Shown: positions 47,419-60,162 of the stretch, in pieces
Position numbering within the stretch: the stretch's first letter is position 1
Layout of the letters: each line of letters starts with the position of its first letter
NCBI GenBank assembly: GCA_037974665.1
Contig: CM075780.1
Location: 1,708,501-1,772,500, forward strand
Origin: Ehretia macrophylla
Taxonomy: Eukaryota; Streptophyta; Magnoliopsida; Boraginales; Ehretiaceae
Reading direction: 5' to 3'
DNA length: 64,000 nucleotides
The notes under the pieces: generated by a model
Database searches by the model: none
What the model saw: only the letters and a program-made list of their open reading frames with translations
What the model was told of the DNA's origin: nothing
Translations under genes and position numbers: made by a program

Positions 47419-47974
47419 GTCATGTTGAGGGCACAATTCCTATTTGTGTCAACGGTTCACACTCCCAGCCTAGAGTGATGGCCCATTCAAAAGGCCCAAT
47501 GGGCTTATTGACAACCCATCCGCTTCAACAACGCAGCATCCTCGCAAGACGTGATGTCGACACATTGTAGGGCCCTCTGATGTCCCGCGAGTCAGGTTGT
47601 CGTCCTTTTAACAGTTCACGACGTACGATCCAGGACGGAAAAACAGAGCAAAAGAAGAAAAGTGGCCTGAAACTGATGAAAATGTTCAATTTTTGGTTCC
47701 AAAATAGGGCACAGCGAGCAAGCTGGCTGCCCCCATCGTAGAGCTCTCAGAGAGCTTTGCAACGGTATGCTGTACACCACGTAACTCCTTGCGGATCAAA
47801 AGTTATGGGCACCGGAGCGACGGAGACCTTGTCAAAAACCTTTGTCCTCGGTTTGCGAGCCCAGCCTCTACGTGAAGCGATGTTGTCTTGCCCAATGTTC
47901 CGTGGGATTCGGTAATAGAGATTTGGTGGAGAAAGTATCTTGGCAACCCTAACGAGGGCAAAAAAAATTGAAAA

Positions 47975-48094
47975 GGGGGTGCAACACGAGGACTTCCCAA
48001 GAGGTCACCTATCTTAGTACTACTCTCGGCCAAGCACGCTTAACTTCCGATTTCTGATGGGATCTGGTGCATTAGTGCTGGTATGATCGCACCC
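47975..48094 (-). rRNA. 5S rRNA: 5S rRNA gene, copy 41
   Basis: About eight differences: CAAGAGG, CACCTATCTTAG, CTCGGCC, TTCCGATTTC, ATCTGG. Upstream block CATATGGG. Confidence 0.91.
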
Positions 48095-48651
48095 GTCATG
48101 TTGAGGGCACAATTCCCATATGTGTTAACGGTTTACAGTCCCAGCCTAGAGAGATGGCCAATTCAAAAGGCCCAAGGGGCTTAACGACAACCCATCCACT
48201 TCAACAACGTAGCATCCTTGCAAGACGTGATACTGACATGTTGTAGGGCCCTCTGATGTCCCGCGAGTTAGGTTGTTGTCGTTTTAACAGTTCACGACGT
48301 ACGATCCAGGATGGAAAAACATTGCAAAAGAAGAAAAGTGGCTCGAAACTGATGAAAACGTTCGATTTTGGGCTCCAAAAATGGGCAAAGCGAGCAAGAT
48401 GGCTTCCCCCGTCGTAGAGCTCTCAGAGAGCTTTGCAACGGTATGCTGTGCACCGCGTAACTCCTTACGGATCAAAAGTTATGGGCACCGAAGCGACGGA
48501 GACCTGGTCACAAATCCTACGCCTTCGGTTTGCGAGCCCGGCCTCTACGTGAAGTGATGTTGTCTTGCCCAATGTTCCGTGGGATTCGGTAATAGAGATT
48601 TGGTGGATAAAGTATCTTGGTAACCCCAACCAGGGCAAAAAAAATTGAAAA

Positions 48652-48771
48652 GGGGGTGCAACACTAGGACTTCCCAGGGGGTCACCCATCCTAGTACTAC
48701 TCTAGCCCAAGGACGCTTAACTTCGGAGTTCTGATGTGATCATGTGCATTAGTGCTGGTATGATCGCACCC
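48652..48771 (-). rRNA. 5S rRNA: 5S rRNA gene, copy 42
   Basis: About six differences: CACTAGG, CTAGCCC, AAGGACGC (A box), C35A, ATCATGTG. CATAAAG upstream. Confidence 0.91.
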
Positions 48772-49328
48772 GTCATGTTAAGGGCACAATTGCTTTATGT
48801 GTTAACGGTTCACAGTCCCATCCTAGAGAGATGGCCCATTCAAAAGGCCCAATGGACTTAACGACAACCCATCCACTTCAACAACGCATCATCCTCGAAA
48901 GAGGTGATATCTACACGTTGTAGGGCCCTCTGATGTCCCACGAGTCAGGTTGTCGTCCTTTTAACAGTTCACGAGGTACGATCCGGGATAAAAAAATATT
49001 ACAAAAGAAGAAAAGTGGGCTGAAACTGATGAAAATGTTCGATTTTAGGCTAATAAAATGGGCACAACGAGCATACTGGCTGCCCCCGTCATAGAGCTCT
49101 CAGAGAGCTTTGCAACGGTATGTTGTGCGCCGCGTAACTCCTTAGGGATGAAAAGTTATGGGCACTAGAGCGACGGAGACCTGGTCACAAACCCTACGCC
49201 CTCGGTTTCCGAGCCCAGCCTCTACGTGAAGCGAAGTTGTCTTGCCCAATGTTCCGTGGGATTCGGTAATAGAGATTTGGTGGATAAAGTATCTTGGCAA
49301 CCCTAACCAAGGCAAAAAAAATTGAAAA

Positions 49329-49448
49329 GGGGGTGCAACACTAGGACTTCCCTAGGGGTCACCCATCCTAGTACTACTCTCGCCCAAGCACGCTTAACTT
49401 CCGAGTTCTGATGGGATCCGGAGCATTAGTGCTGGTATGATCGCGCCC
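49329..49448 (-). rRNA. 5S rRNA: 5S rRNA gene, copy 43
   Basis: About six differences: CACTAGG, CCCTAGGGG, TTCCGAG, GGAGCATT, TCGCGCCC. CATATAGG upstream. Confidence 0.92.
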
Positions 49449-50006
49449 GTCATGTTGAGGGCAAAATTCCTATATGTGTTAACGTTTCACAGTCCCAGTC
49501 TAGAGAGATGGCCCATACAAAAGGCCCAATGGGCTTAACGACAACACATCCACTTCAACAAAGCAGTATCCTCGCAAGACGTGATATCGACATGTTGTAG
49601 GGCCCTCTGATGTCCCGTGGGTCAGGTTGTCGTCCCTTTAATAGTTCACGACATACGATCTGGGACGGAAAAACAGAGCAAAAAAAGAAAAGCGGCCTGA
49701 AACAGATGAAAACGTTCAATTTTGGGCTCAAAAAATGGGCATAGTGAGCAAGATGGCTTCCCCCGTCGTAGAGCTCTCAGAGAGCTTTGCAACGATATGC
49801 TGTGCACCGCGTAACTCCTTACGGACCAAAAGTTATGGGCACCGGAGCGACGGAGACCTGGTCACAAACCCTACACCCTCGGTTTGCGAGCCCAGCCTCT
49901 ACGTGAAGCGATGTTGTCTTGCCCAATGTTCCGTGGGATTCGGTAATAGAGATTTGGTGGATAAAGCATCTTGGGAACCCCAACCAGGGCAAAAAAAAAT
50001 TGAAAA

Positions 50007-50126
50007 GGGGGTGCAACACGAGGATTTCCCAGGGGGTCACCCATCTTAGTACTACTCTCGCCCAAGCACACTTAATTTCTGAGTTTTGATGGGATCCAGT
50101 GCATTAGTGCTGGTATGATCGCACCC
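50007..50126 (-). rRNA. 5S rRNA: 5S rRNA gene, copy 44
   Basis: About seven differences: GGATTTCC, CTTAG, CACACTTAATTTCTG across the A box, TTTTG, CCAG. Confidence 0.91.
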
Positions 50127-50683
50127 GTCATGTTGAGGGCACAATTCCTATATGTGTCAGCGGTTCACAATCCCAGCCTAGAGAGATGGCCCATTGAAAA
50201 GGCCCAATGGGCTTAATGACAACTTATCCGCTTCAACAACACAGCATCCTCACAAGACGTGATATCGACACATTGTAGGGCCCTCTGATGTCCCACAAGT
50301 CAGGTTGTCGTCCTTTTAACAGTTCACGACGTACGATCCAGGATGGAAAAACAGAGCAAAAGAAGAAAAGTGGCCTGAAACTGATGAAAATGTTCAATTT
50401 TTGGCTCCAAAAATGGGCAGAGCAAGCAAGCTGGCTGCCCTCGTCGTAGAGCTCTCAGAGAGCTTTGCAACGGTATGTTGTGCGTCCCGTAACTCCGTAC
50501 GGATCAAAAGTTATGGGCACCAGAGCGACGGAGACCTGGTCACAAACCCTACGCCCTCGATTTGCGAGCCCAGCCTCTACGTGAAGCGATGTTGTCTTGC
50601 CCAATGTTCCGTGGGATTCAGTAATAGAGATTTGGTAGATAAAGTATCTTGGCAACCCCAACCAGGGCAAAAAAAATTGAAAA

Positions 50684-50802
50684 GGGGGTGCAACACGAGG
50701 ATTTCCCAGGGGTTACCCATCTTAGTACTACTCTCGCCCAAGCACGCTTAACTTCCTAGTTTTGATGGGATCCGGTGTATTAGTGCTGGTATGATCGCAC
50801 CC
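50684..50802 (-). rRNA. 5S rRNA: 5S rRNA gene, copy 45 (one-base deletion)
   Basis: 119 bp: the same G-run contraction as copy 40 (CCCAGGGGTT), plus GGATTTCC, GTTACCC, CTTAG, TTCCTAG, TTTTG and GTGTATT. Confidence 0.9.
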
Positions 50803-51359
50803 GTCATGTTGAGGGCACAATTCCTATATGTGTCAACGGTTCACAATCCCAACCTAGAGAGATGGCCCATTAAAAAGGCCCAACGGGCTTAATGACAACC
50901 CATCCGCTTCAACAACGCAGCATCCTTGCAAGACGTGATATCGACACATTGTAAGGCCCTCTTATGTCCCGCAAGTCAGGTTGTCGTCCTTTTAACAGTT
51001 CACGACGTACGATCCAGGATGGAAAAACAGAGCAAAAGAAGAAAAGTGGCCTGAAACTGATGAAGACGTTCAATTTTTGGCTCCAAAAATGGGCAGAGCG
51101 AACAAGCTGGCTGCCCCCGTCGTAGAGCTCTCAGAGAGCTTTGCAACGGTATGCTGTGCGCCGCGTAACTCCTTACGGATCAAAAGTTATGGGCACCGGA
51201 GCGACGGAGACCTGGTCACAAACCCTACGCTCTCGGTTTGCGAGCCCAGCCTCTACGTGAAGCGATGTTGTCTTGCCCGTTGTTCCGTGGTATTCGGTAA
51301 TAGAGATTTGGTGGATAAAGTATCTTGGCTACCCTAACCAAGGGAAAAAAAATTGAAAA

Positions 51360-51479
51360 GGGGGTGCAACGCGAGGACTTCCCAGGGGGTCACCCATCTT
51401 AGTCATACTCTCGCCCAAGCACGCTTAACTTCCGAGTTCTGATGGGATCCGGTGCATTAGTGCTAGTATGATCGCACCT
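51360..51479 (-). rRNA. 5S rRNA: 5S rRNA gene, copy 46
   Basis: About seven differences: CAACGCG, CTTAGTCATACTC, TTCCGAG, GCTAG, CACCT. TATA lost (CATGTAGG). Confidence 0.91.
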
Positions 51480-52036
51480 GTCATGTTGAGTGCACAATTC
51501 CTACATGTGTTAACGATTCACAATCCCAGCATAGAGAGATGGCCCATTCAAAAGGCCCAGTGGGCTTAACGACAACCCATACGCTTCAACAACGCAGCAT
51601 CCTCGCAAGATGTGATATCGACACATTGTAGGGCCCTCTGATGTCCCGCGAGTCAGGTTGTCGTTCTTTTAACAGTTCACGACGTACGATCCGAGACAGA
51701 AAAACAGAGCAAAAGAAGAAAAGTGGCCTTACACTGATGAAAACGTTCGATTTTGGGCTCCAAAAATGTGCACAGCGAGCAAGCTGGTTGCCCCTGTCGT
51801 AGAGCTCTTAGAGAGCGTTACAACGGTATACTGTGCACCGCGTAACTCCTTACGGATCAAAAGTTATGCGCATCGGAGAAACGGAGACCTGGTCACAAAC
51901 CCTACGCCTTCGGTTTGCGGGCCCAGCCTCTACGTGAAGTGAAGTTGTCTTGCCCAATGTTCCGTCGGATTCGGTAATAGAGATTTGGTGGATAAAGTAT
52001 CTTGGCAACCCTAACCAGGGCAAAAAAAATTGAAAA

Positions 52037-52156
52037 GGGGGTGCAATACGAGGACTTCCCAGGGGGTCACCTATCCTAGTACTACTCTCACCCAACCACG
52101 CTTAACTTTGGAGTTCTGATGTGATCTGGTGCATTAGTGCTGGTATGATCGCACCC
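52037..52156 (-). rRNA. 5S rRNA: 5S rRNA gene, copy 47
   Basis: About seven differences: CAATACG, CACCTATCC, CTCACCCAACC, TTTGG, C35A, ATCTGG. TATA lost (CATGTAGG). Confidence 0.91.
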
Positions 52157-52713
52157 GTCATGTTGAGGGCACAATTCCTACATGTGTTAACGGTTCACAA
52201 TCCCAACCTAGAGAGATGGCCCATTCAAAAGGCTCAATGGGCTTAACGACAAACCATCCGCTTCAACAACGCAGTATCCTCGCAAGACGTGATATCGACA
52301 CGTTGTAGGGCCCTCTGATGTCCCGCGAGTCAGGTTGTCGTCCTTTTAACAGTTCACGATGTACGATCCGAGATGGAAAAACAGAGCAAAAGAAGAAAAG
52401 TGGCCTTAAACTGATGAAAACGTTCGATTTTGGGCTCCAAAAATGGCCACAGCAAGCAAGCTGGCTACCCCCAACGTTGAGCTCTCAAAGAGCTTCGCAA
52501 CGATATGCTGTGCGCCGCGTAACTCCTTACGGATCAAAAGTTATATGCACCGGAGCGACGGAGACCTGGTCACATACCCTACGCCCTCAGTTTGCGAGCC
52601 CAGCCTCTACGTGAAGGGATGTTGTCTTGCTCAAAGTTCCATGGGATTCGGTAATAGTGATTTGGTGGATAAAGTATCTTGGCAACCCTAACCAAGGGAA
52701 AAAAAATTGAAAA

Positions 52714-52833
52714 GGGGGTACAACACGAGGACTTCCCAAGGGGTCACCTATCTTATTACTACTCTCGCCCAAGCACGCTTAACTTCAGAGTTCTGATGTG
52801 ATCTGGTGCATTAGTGCTGGTATGATCGCATCC
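52714..52833 (-). rRNA. 5S rRNA: 5S rRNA gene, copy 48 (diverged)
   Basis: About nine differences: GGTACAA, CAAGGGG, CACCTATCTTATTAC, TTCAGAG, C35A, ATCTGG, CGCATCC. TATA lost. Confidence 0.9.
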
Positions 52834-53390
52834 GTGATGTTGATGGCACAATTTCTACATGTGTTAACGGTTCACAATCCCAGCCTAGAGAGATAGCCCA
52901 TTCAAAAGGCCCAATGGGCTTAACGACAACCCATCCGCTTCAACAACGCAGCATCCTCGCAAGACGTGATATCGACACATTGTAGGGCCCTCTGATTTCC
53001 TGCCAGTCAGGTTGTCGTACTTTTAACAGTTCACGACTTACGATCCGGGACGGAAAAACAGAGTAAAAGAAGAAAAGTGGCCAGAAACTGATGAAAATGT
53101 TCGATTTTGGGCTCCAAATAGGGGCAAAGCGAGCAAGCTGGCTGCCCCTGTCGTAGAGCTCTCAGAGAACTTTGCAACGGTACGCTGTGCGCCGCGTAAG
53201 TCCTTACGGATCAATAGTTATGGGCACCTGAGCGACGGAGACCTGGTCACAAACCCTATGCCCTAGGTTTGCGAGCCCAGCCTCTACGTGAAGCGATGTT
53301 GTCTTGCCCAATGTTCCGTGAGATTCGGTAATAGAGATTTGGTGGATAAAGTATAGTGGGAACCCTAACCAGGGCAAAAAAAATTGAAAA

Positions 53391-53510
53391 GGGGGTGCAA
53401 CACGAGGACTTCCCAGGGGGTCACCTATTCTAGTACTACTCTCGCCCAAGCACGCTTAATGTCGGAGTTCTGATGGGATCCGGTACATTAGTGCTGGTAT
53501 GATTGCACCC
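53391..53510 (-). rRNA. 5S rRNA: 5S rRNA gene, copy 49
   Basis: About six differences: CACCTATTCTAG, TTAATGTCGG (A box), GGTACATT, GATTGCACC. Upstream block CATAAAAG. Confidence 0.91.
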
Positions 53511-54066
53511 GTCATGTTGAGGGCACAATTCTTTTATGTGTTAACTGTTCACAGTCCCAGCCTAGAGAGATGGCCCATTCAAAAGGCCCAATGGGCTTAA
53601 CGACAACCCATCCGCTTCAACAATGCTGCATCCTTGCAAAATGTGATATCGACACGTTGTAGGGCCCTCTGATGTCCCGCGAGTCATGTTGTCGTCCTTT
53701 TAACTTTCACGACGTACGATCCGGGACGGAAAAACAGAGCGAAAGAACAAAAGTGGCCTGAAGCTGATGAAAACGTTCGATTTTGGGCTCCAAAAATGGG
53801 CACAGTGAGCAAGTTGGCTGCCCCTGTCGTAGAGCTCTCAGAGAGCTTTGCAACGGTATACTATGCGCCACGTAACTCGTTACGGTTCAAAATTTATGGG
53901 CACCGGAGCGACGAAGACCTGGTCACAAACCCTACGCCCTCGGTTTGCGGGCCCAGCCTTTACGTGAAGCGAAGTTGTCTTGCCTAATGTTCCGTGGGAT
54001 TCATTAATAGAGATTTGGTGGATAAAGTATCTTGGCAACCCTAACCAGGGCAAAATAAATTGAACA

Positions 54067-54186
54067 GGGGGTGCAACACGAGGACTTACCAAGGGGTCAC
54101 CAATCCAAGTACTACTCTCGTCCAAGCACGCTTAACTTCGGAGTTCTGATGGGATCCGGTGCATTAGTGCTGGTATGATCGCACCC
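54067..54186 (-). rRNA. 5S rRNA: 5S rRNA gene, copy 50
   Basis: About five differences: CTTACCAAGGGG, CACCAATCCAAG, CGTCC. The first terminator T-run is interrupted (plus strand TGAACAGGG). Confidence 0.92.
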
Positions 54187-54743
54187 ATCATGTTGAGCAT
54201 ACAATTCCCATATGTGTTAACAGTTCACAGTCCCAGCCAAGAGAGATGGCCCATTCAAAAGGCCCAATGTGCTTAACGACAACCCATCCGCTTCAACAAC
54301 GCAGCATCCTCGCAGGACGTGCTATCGACATGTTGTATGGCCCTCTGATGTCCCGCGAGTCAGGTTGTCGTCATTTTAACAGTTCACGACGTACGATCCG
54401 AGACAGAAAAACATTTCCAAAGAAGAAAAGTGACCTGAAACTGATGAAAACATTCAATTTTGGGCTCCAAAAATAGGCACAGCGAGCAAGATTGCTGCCC
54501 CCGTCGTAGAGCTCTTAGAGAGCTTTGCAACGGTGTTCCGTGCACCGCGTAACTCTTTACGGATCAAAAGCTATTGGCACTAGATCGACGGAAACCTGGT
54601 CACAAACCCTACGCCCTCGGTTTGCGAGCCCAGCCTCTACGTGAAGCGATGTTGTCTTGCTTAATGTTCGGTGGGATTCGGTAATAGAGATTTGGTGGAG
54701 AAAGTATCTTGGCTACCCTAACCAGGGCAAAAAAACTTGAAAA

Positions 54744-54863
54744 GGGGGTGCAACACGAGGACTTCCGAGGGGGTCACCCATCCTAGTACTACTCTCGCCC
54801 AAGCACGCTTAACTTCGGAGTTCTGATGGGATCTGGTGCATTATTCTTGGTATAATTGCACCC
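54744..54863 (-). rRNA. 5S rRNA: 5S rRNA gene, copy 51
   Basis: About seven differences: CCGAGG, ATCTGG, and a cluster near the RNA 5' end (ATTATTCTTGGTATAATTGC). Confidence 0.91.
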
Positions 54864-55420
54864 GTCATGTTGAGGGCACAATTCCTATATGTGTTAACGG
54901 TTCACAGTCCCAGCCTAGAGAGATGGCCCATTCAAAAGTCCCAATGGGCTTAACGGCAACCCATCTACTTCAACAACGCAGCATCCTCACAAGACATGAT
55001 ATCGACACGTTGTAGGGCCCTCTGATGTCCAGCAAGTCAGGTTGTCGTCCTTTTAAGAGTTCACGACGTACGATCCGGGACGGAAAAACATTGCAAAAGA
55101 AGAAAAGTGGCCCGAAATTGATGAAAACGTTCAATTTTTGGCTCCAAAAATGGGCATAGAGAGCAAGCTGGCTACCCCCGTCGTAGAGTTTTCAGAGAGC
55201 TTTGCAACGGTAGGCTGTGCGCCGTGTAACTCCTTACTGATGAAAACTTATGGGCACCAGAGCGACGGATACATGGTCACAAACCCTACGCCCTCGGTTT
55301 CCGAGCCTAGCCTCTTCCTGAAGCGATGTTGTCTTGCCCAATGTTCCGTGGGATTCGGTAATAGAGATTTGGTGGATAAAGTATCTTGGCAACCCTAATC
55401 AGGGCAAAAAAAATTGAAAA

Positions 55421-55540
55421 GCGGGTGCAACACGAGGAATTCTAAGGGGTTCACCCATCCTAGTACTACTCTCGCCCAAGCACGCTTAACTTCGGAGTTC
55501 TGATGGGATCCGGTACATTAGTGCTTGTAAGATCGCACCT
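55421..55540 (-). rRNA. 5S rRNA: 5S rRNA gene, copy 52 (diverged)
   Basis: About nine differences: GCGGG, GGAATTCTAAGGGGTTC, GTACATT, GCTTGTAAG, CACCT. CATAAAGG upstream. Confidence 0.9.
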
Positions 55541-56098
55541 GTCATGTAGAGGGCACAATTCCTTTATGTGTTAACGGTTCACAGTCCCAGCCTAGAGAGA
55601 TGGCCCATTCAAAAGGCCCAATGGGCTTAACGACAACCCATCCGCTTCAACAACGCAGCATCCTCGCAGGATGTGATGTTGACACAATTTAGGGCGCTTA
55701 GATGTCTCGGGTGTCAGGTTGTCGTCCTTTGAACAGTTCACGACTTACGATCCGGGACGGAAAAACAGAGCAAAAGAAGAAAATTGGCCTGAAACTGATG
55801 AAAACGTAAGATTTTGGGCTCCAAAAATGGGCACAGCAAGCATGGTTGCTACACCTGACGTAGAGCTCTCAGAGAGCTTTGCAACGGTATGTTGTGCGCC
55901 GCGTAACTCCTTACGGATCAAAAGTTATGGGTACCGGAGCGACGGAGACCTGGTCACAAACCCTACGCCCTCGGTTTGAGGGCCCAGCCTCTACGTGAAG
56001 CAAAGTTGTCTTGCCCAATGTTCTGTGGGATTCAGTAATATAGATTTGGTGGATAAAGTATCTTGGCAACCCTAACCAGGGTAAAAAAAAATCAAAAA

Positions 56099-56218
56099 GG
56101 GGGTGCAACACGAGGACTTCGCTTGGGGTCACCCATCCTAGTACTACTCTCGCCCAAGCATGCTTAACTTCGGAGTTCTGATGGGATCCGGTGCATTTGT
56201 GCTGGTATGATCACACCC
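56099..56218 (-). rRNA. 5S rRNA: 5S rRNA gene, copy 53
   Basis: About six differences: CTTCGCTTGGGG, CATGC, CATTTG, TCACACCC. CATAAAGG upstream. Confidence 0.92.
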
Positions 56219-56776
56219 GTCATGTTGAGGGCACAATTCCTTTATGTGTTAACTGTTCACAATCCCAGCATAGAGAGATGGCCCATTCAAAAGGCCCAAT
56301 GGGCTTAACGACAACCCATCCGCTTCAACAACGCAACAACCTTGCAAGACGTGATATCAACACGTTGTAGTTACCTCTGATGTCCCGCGAGTAAGGTTGT
56401 CGTCCTTTTAACAGTTCACGACAGACGATCTGGGACGGAAAAACAGAGCAAAAGTAGAAAAGTGGCCTGAAACTGATGAAAACTTTCAATTTTGGGCTCC
56501 AAAAATGGGCAAAGCAAGCAAGCTAACTGCCCCTGTCGTAGAGCTCTCAGATAGCTTTGCAACGGTATGCTGTGTGCCATGTAACTCCTTACGCATCAAA
56601 TGTTATAGGCACCGGAGCGACGAAGACCTGGTCACAAACCCTACGGACTCGGTTTGCGGGCCCAGCCTCTACGTGAAGCGAAGTTGTCTTGCCCAATGTT
56701 CCGTGGGATTCAGTAATAGAGATTTGGTGGATAAAGTATCTTGCCAACCCTAACCAGGGCAAAAGAAAATTGAAAA

Positions 56777-56896
56777 GGGGGTGCAACACTAGGACTTCTC
56801 AAGGGGTCACCCATCCTAGTACTACTCTCGCCCAAGCACAATTAACTTCGGAGTTCTGATGGGATCCGGTGCATTAGTGCTGGTATAATCGCACCC
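56777..56896 (-). rRNA. 5S rRNA: 5S rRNA gene, copy 54
   Basis: About six differences: CACTAGG, CTTCTCAAGGGG, CACAATTAAC (A box), TATAATC. CATATAGG upstream. Confidence 0.92.
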
Positions 56897-57453
56897 GTCA
56901 TGTTGAGGGCACAATTCCTATATGTGTTAACGGTTCACAGTTCCAGCCTAGAGAGATGGCCCATTCAAATGGCCCAATAGGCTTAACGAAAACCCATCCA
57001 CTTCAACAACGCAGCATCCTCGCAAGACGTGATATCGACACGTTGTAGGGCCCTCTGATGTCCCGCAAGTTAGGTTGCTGTCCTTTTAACAGTTCACGAC
57101 ATACGATCCGGGACGAAAAAACAGAGCAAAAGAGGAAAAGTGGCCTGAAACTGATGAAAACGTTCAATTTTGGGCTGCAAAAATACGAACAACGAGCAAG
57201 CTGGCTGCCCCCGTCGTAGCGCTCTCAGAGAGATTTGCAATGGTATGCTGCGCGCCGCGTAACTCCTTACGGATCAGAAGTTATGGGCACCGGATTGACG
57301 GAGACCTGGTCACAAACCCTACGCCCTCGGTTTGCGAGCCTAGCCTCTACGTGAACTGAAGTTGTCTTGCCCAATGTTCCGAGGGATTCAGTAATAGAGA
57401 TTTGGTGGATAAAGTATCTTGGCAACCCTAACCAGGGCAAAAAAAATTGAAAA

Positions 57454-57573
57454 GGGGGTGCAACACGATGACTTCCCACGGGGTCACCCATCCTAGTACT
57501 ACTCTCGCCCAAGCACACTTAACTTCGGAGTTCAGATGGGATCCGGTGCATTAGTGCTGGTATAATCGCACCC
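57454..57573 (-). rRNA. 5S rRNA: 5S rRNA gene, copy 55
   Basis: About five differences: CACGATGAC, CCCACGGGG, CACACTT, TTCAGATGG, TATAATC. First gene of the older five-monomer repeat; its partner is copy 60. Confidence 0.92.
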
Positions 57574-58115
57574 GTCATGTTGAGGGCACAATTCCTATAT
57601 GTGTTAACGGTTCACTGTCTCAGCCTATAGAGATGGCCCATTCAAAAGGCCCAATGGGCTTAACGACAACCCATCCACTTCAACAACGCAGCATCCTCGC
57701 AAGACGTGATATCGAGACGTTGTAGGGCACTCTGATGTCCCACGAGTTAGGTTGTTGTCCTTTTAACAGTTCACGACGTACGATCCGGGACGGAAAAACA
57801 GAGCAAAAGAAGAAAAGTGGCCTGAAACTGATGAAAACGTTCAATTTTTGGCTCCAAAAATGGGCCCATTGAGAAAGCTAGCTGCCGCCGTGGTAGAGCT
57901 CTCAGAGAGCTTTGCAACGGTATGCTGTGCGCCACGTAACTCCTTACAGATCATAAGTTATGGCCACCGGAGCGACGGAGACCTGGTCATAAACCCTACG
58001 CCCTCGGTTTGCGGGCCCAGCCTCTACGTGAAGCGAAGTTGTCTTGCCCAATGTTCCGTGGGATTCAGTAATAGAGATTTGGTGGATAAAGTATCTTGGC
58101 AACCCTAACCAAGCC

Positions 58116-58130
58116 AAAAAAAATTGAAAA
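58116..58130 (-). terminator. Representative Pol III terminator (copy 56)
   Basis: On the minus strand a T4 run (58127-58130) follows the gene 3' C-run directly, and a T8 run (58116-58123) follows three bases later. This T4 plus long T-run pair recurs downstream of nearly every copy. Confidence 0.85.
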
Positions 58131-58250
58131 GGGGGTGCAACACGAGGACTTCCCAGGGGGTCACCCATCCTAGTACTACTCTCGCCCAAGCACTCTTAAC
58201 TTCGGAGTTCTGATGGAATCCGGTGCATTAGTGCTGGTATGATCGCACCC
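58131..58250 (-). rRNA. 5S rRNA: 5S rRNA gene, copy 56 (near-consensus)
   Basis: Only two differences: CACTCTTAAC (A box) and GGAATCC for GGGATCC. Upstream block is atypical (CATAAATG). Partner of copy 61, which shares all three of these features. Confidence 0.95.
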
Positions 58251-58807
58251 GCCATGTTGAGGGCACAATTCATTTATGTCTTAACTATTCACAGTCCCAG
58301 CCTAGAGTGATGGTCCATTCAAAAGGCCCAATGGGCTTAATGATAACCCATCCGCTTCAACAACGCACCATCCTTGCAAGACGTGATATCGAAACTTTGT
58401 AGGGCTCTCTGATGTACCGCGAGTCAGGTTGTCGTCCTTTTAACAGTTCACGACGTACGATCCGGGACGTAAAAACAGAGCAAAAGAAGAAAAATGACTT
58501 AAAATTGATGAAAATGTTCGATTTTGTGCTCCAAAAACGGGGACAGCGAACAAGCTAGCTGACCTCGTCGTAGAGCTCTCAGAGAGCTTTGCAACGGTAT
58601 GTTGTGCACTGCGTAACTCCTTACAGATCAAAAGTTATGGGCACCGGAGTGACGGAGACCTGGTCACAAACCCTACGCCCTCGGTTTGTGGGCCCAGCCT
58701 CTACGTAAAGCGAAGTTGTCTTGCCTAATGTTCCGTGGGATTCAGTAATAGAGATTTGGTGGATAAAGTATCTTGGCAACCCTAACCAAGGCAAAAAAAA
58801 TTGAAAA

Positions 58808-58927
58808 GGGGGTGCTACACGGGGACTTCCCAGGGGGTCACCCATCCTTGTATTACTCTCACCCAAGCACGCTTAACTTCGGAATTCTGATGGGATCCAG
58901 TGCATGAGTGCTGGTACGATCGTACCC
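58808..58927 (-). rRNA. 5S rRNA: 5S rRNA gene, copy 57 (diverged)
   Basis: About ten differences: GCTACACGGGG, CCTTGTATTACTCTCACCC, GGAATTCTG, CCAG, CATGAG, GTACGATCGTACCC. Confidence 0.9.
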
Positions 58928-59484
58928 GTCATGTCGAGGGCACAATTCCTATATGTGTTAACGGTTCACAGTCACAGCCTAGAGAGATGGCCCATTCAAA
59001 AGGCCCAATGGGCTTAACGCCAACCCATCTACTTTAACAACGCAGCATCCTCACAAGACATGATATCGACACATTGTAGGGACCTCTGATGTTCAGCAAG
59101 TCAGGTTGTCGTCCTTTTAACAGTTCACGACGTACGATCCGGGACGGAAAAACATTGCAAAAGAAGAAAAGTGGCCTGAAACTGATGAAAACGTTCGATT
59201 TTGGGCTCCAAAAATGGGCACAACGAGCAAGTTGGCTGCCCCCGTCGTAGAGCTCTCAGAGTGCTTTCCAACGGTATGCTGTGCGCCGTGTGACTCCATA
59301 CGGATCAGAAGTTATGGGCACCGGAGTGACGGAGACGTGGTCACAAACCTTACGACCTCGGTTTACGAGCCCCGCCTCTACGTGAAGCGATGTTGTCTTG
59401 CCCAATGTTCCGTGGGATTCGGTAATAGAGATTTGGTGGATAAAGTATCTTGGCAACCCTAACAAGGGCAAAAAAAATTGAAAA

Positions 59485-59604
59485 GGGAGGGCAACACGAG
59501 GACTTCCCTGGGGGTCACCCATCCTAGTACTACTCTTGCCCAAGCACGCTTAACTTCCGATTTCTGATGGGATCCGGGGCATTAGTGCTGGTATGATCGC
59601 ACCC
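59485..59604 (-). rRNA. 5S rRNA: 5S rRNA gene, copy 58
   Basis: About seven differences: GGGAGGGC at the RNA 3' end, CCCTGG, CTTGCCC, TTCCGATTTC, GGGGCATT. CATATAGG upstream. Confidence 0.91.
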
Positions 59605-60162
59605 GTCTTGTTGAGGGCACAATTCCTATATGTGTTAATGGTTCACAGTCCGAGCTTAGAGAGATGGCCCATTCAAAAGGCCCAATGGGCTTAACGACAA
59701 ACCATCCACTTCAACAACGCAGCATCCTCACAAGACGTGATATCGACACGTTGTAGGGCCCTCTGATGTCCCGCGAGTCAGGTTGTCGTCCTTCTAACAG
59801 TTCACGATGTACGATCCAGGACGGAAAAACTTTGAAAAAGACCAAAAGTAGCCAAAAACTGATGAAAACGTTCGATTTTAGGCTCCAAAAATGGGCACTG
59901 CGAGCAAGTTGGCTGCCCCTATCGTAGAGCTCTCAGAGAGCTTTACAACGGTATGCTGTGCACCGCGTAACTCCTTACGGATCAAATGTTATGGGCACCG
60001 GAGCGATGGAGACCTGGTCACAAACCCTACGCCCTTGGTTTGCGGGCCCAGCCTATACGTCAAGGGAAGTTGTCTTGCCCAATGTTACGTGGGATTCGGT
60101 AATAAAGATTTGGTGGATAAAGTATCTTGGCAACCCTAACCAGGGCAAAAAATAATTGAAAA

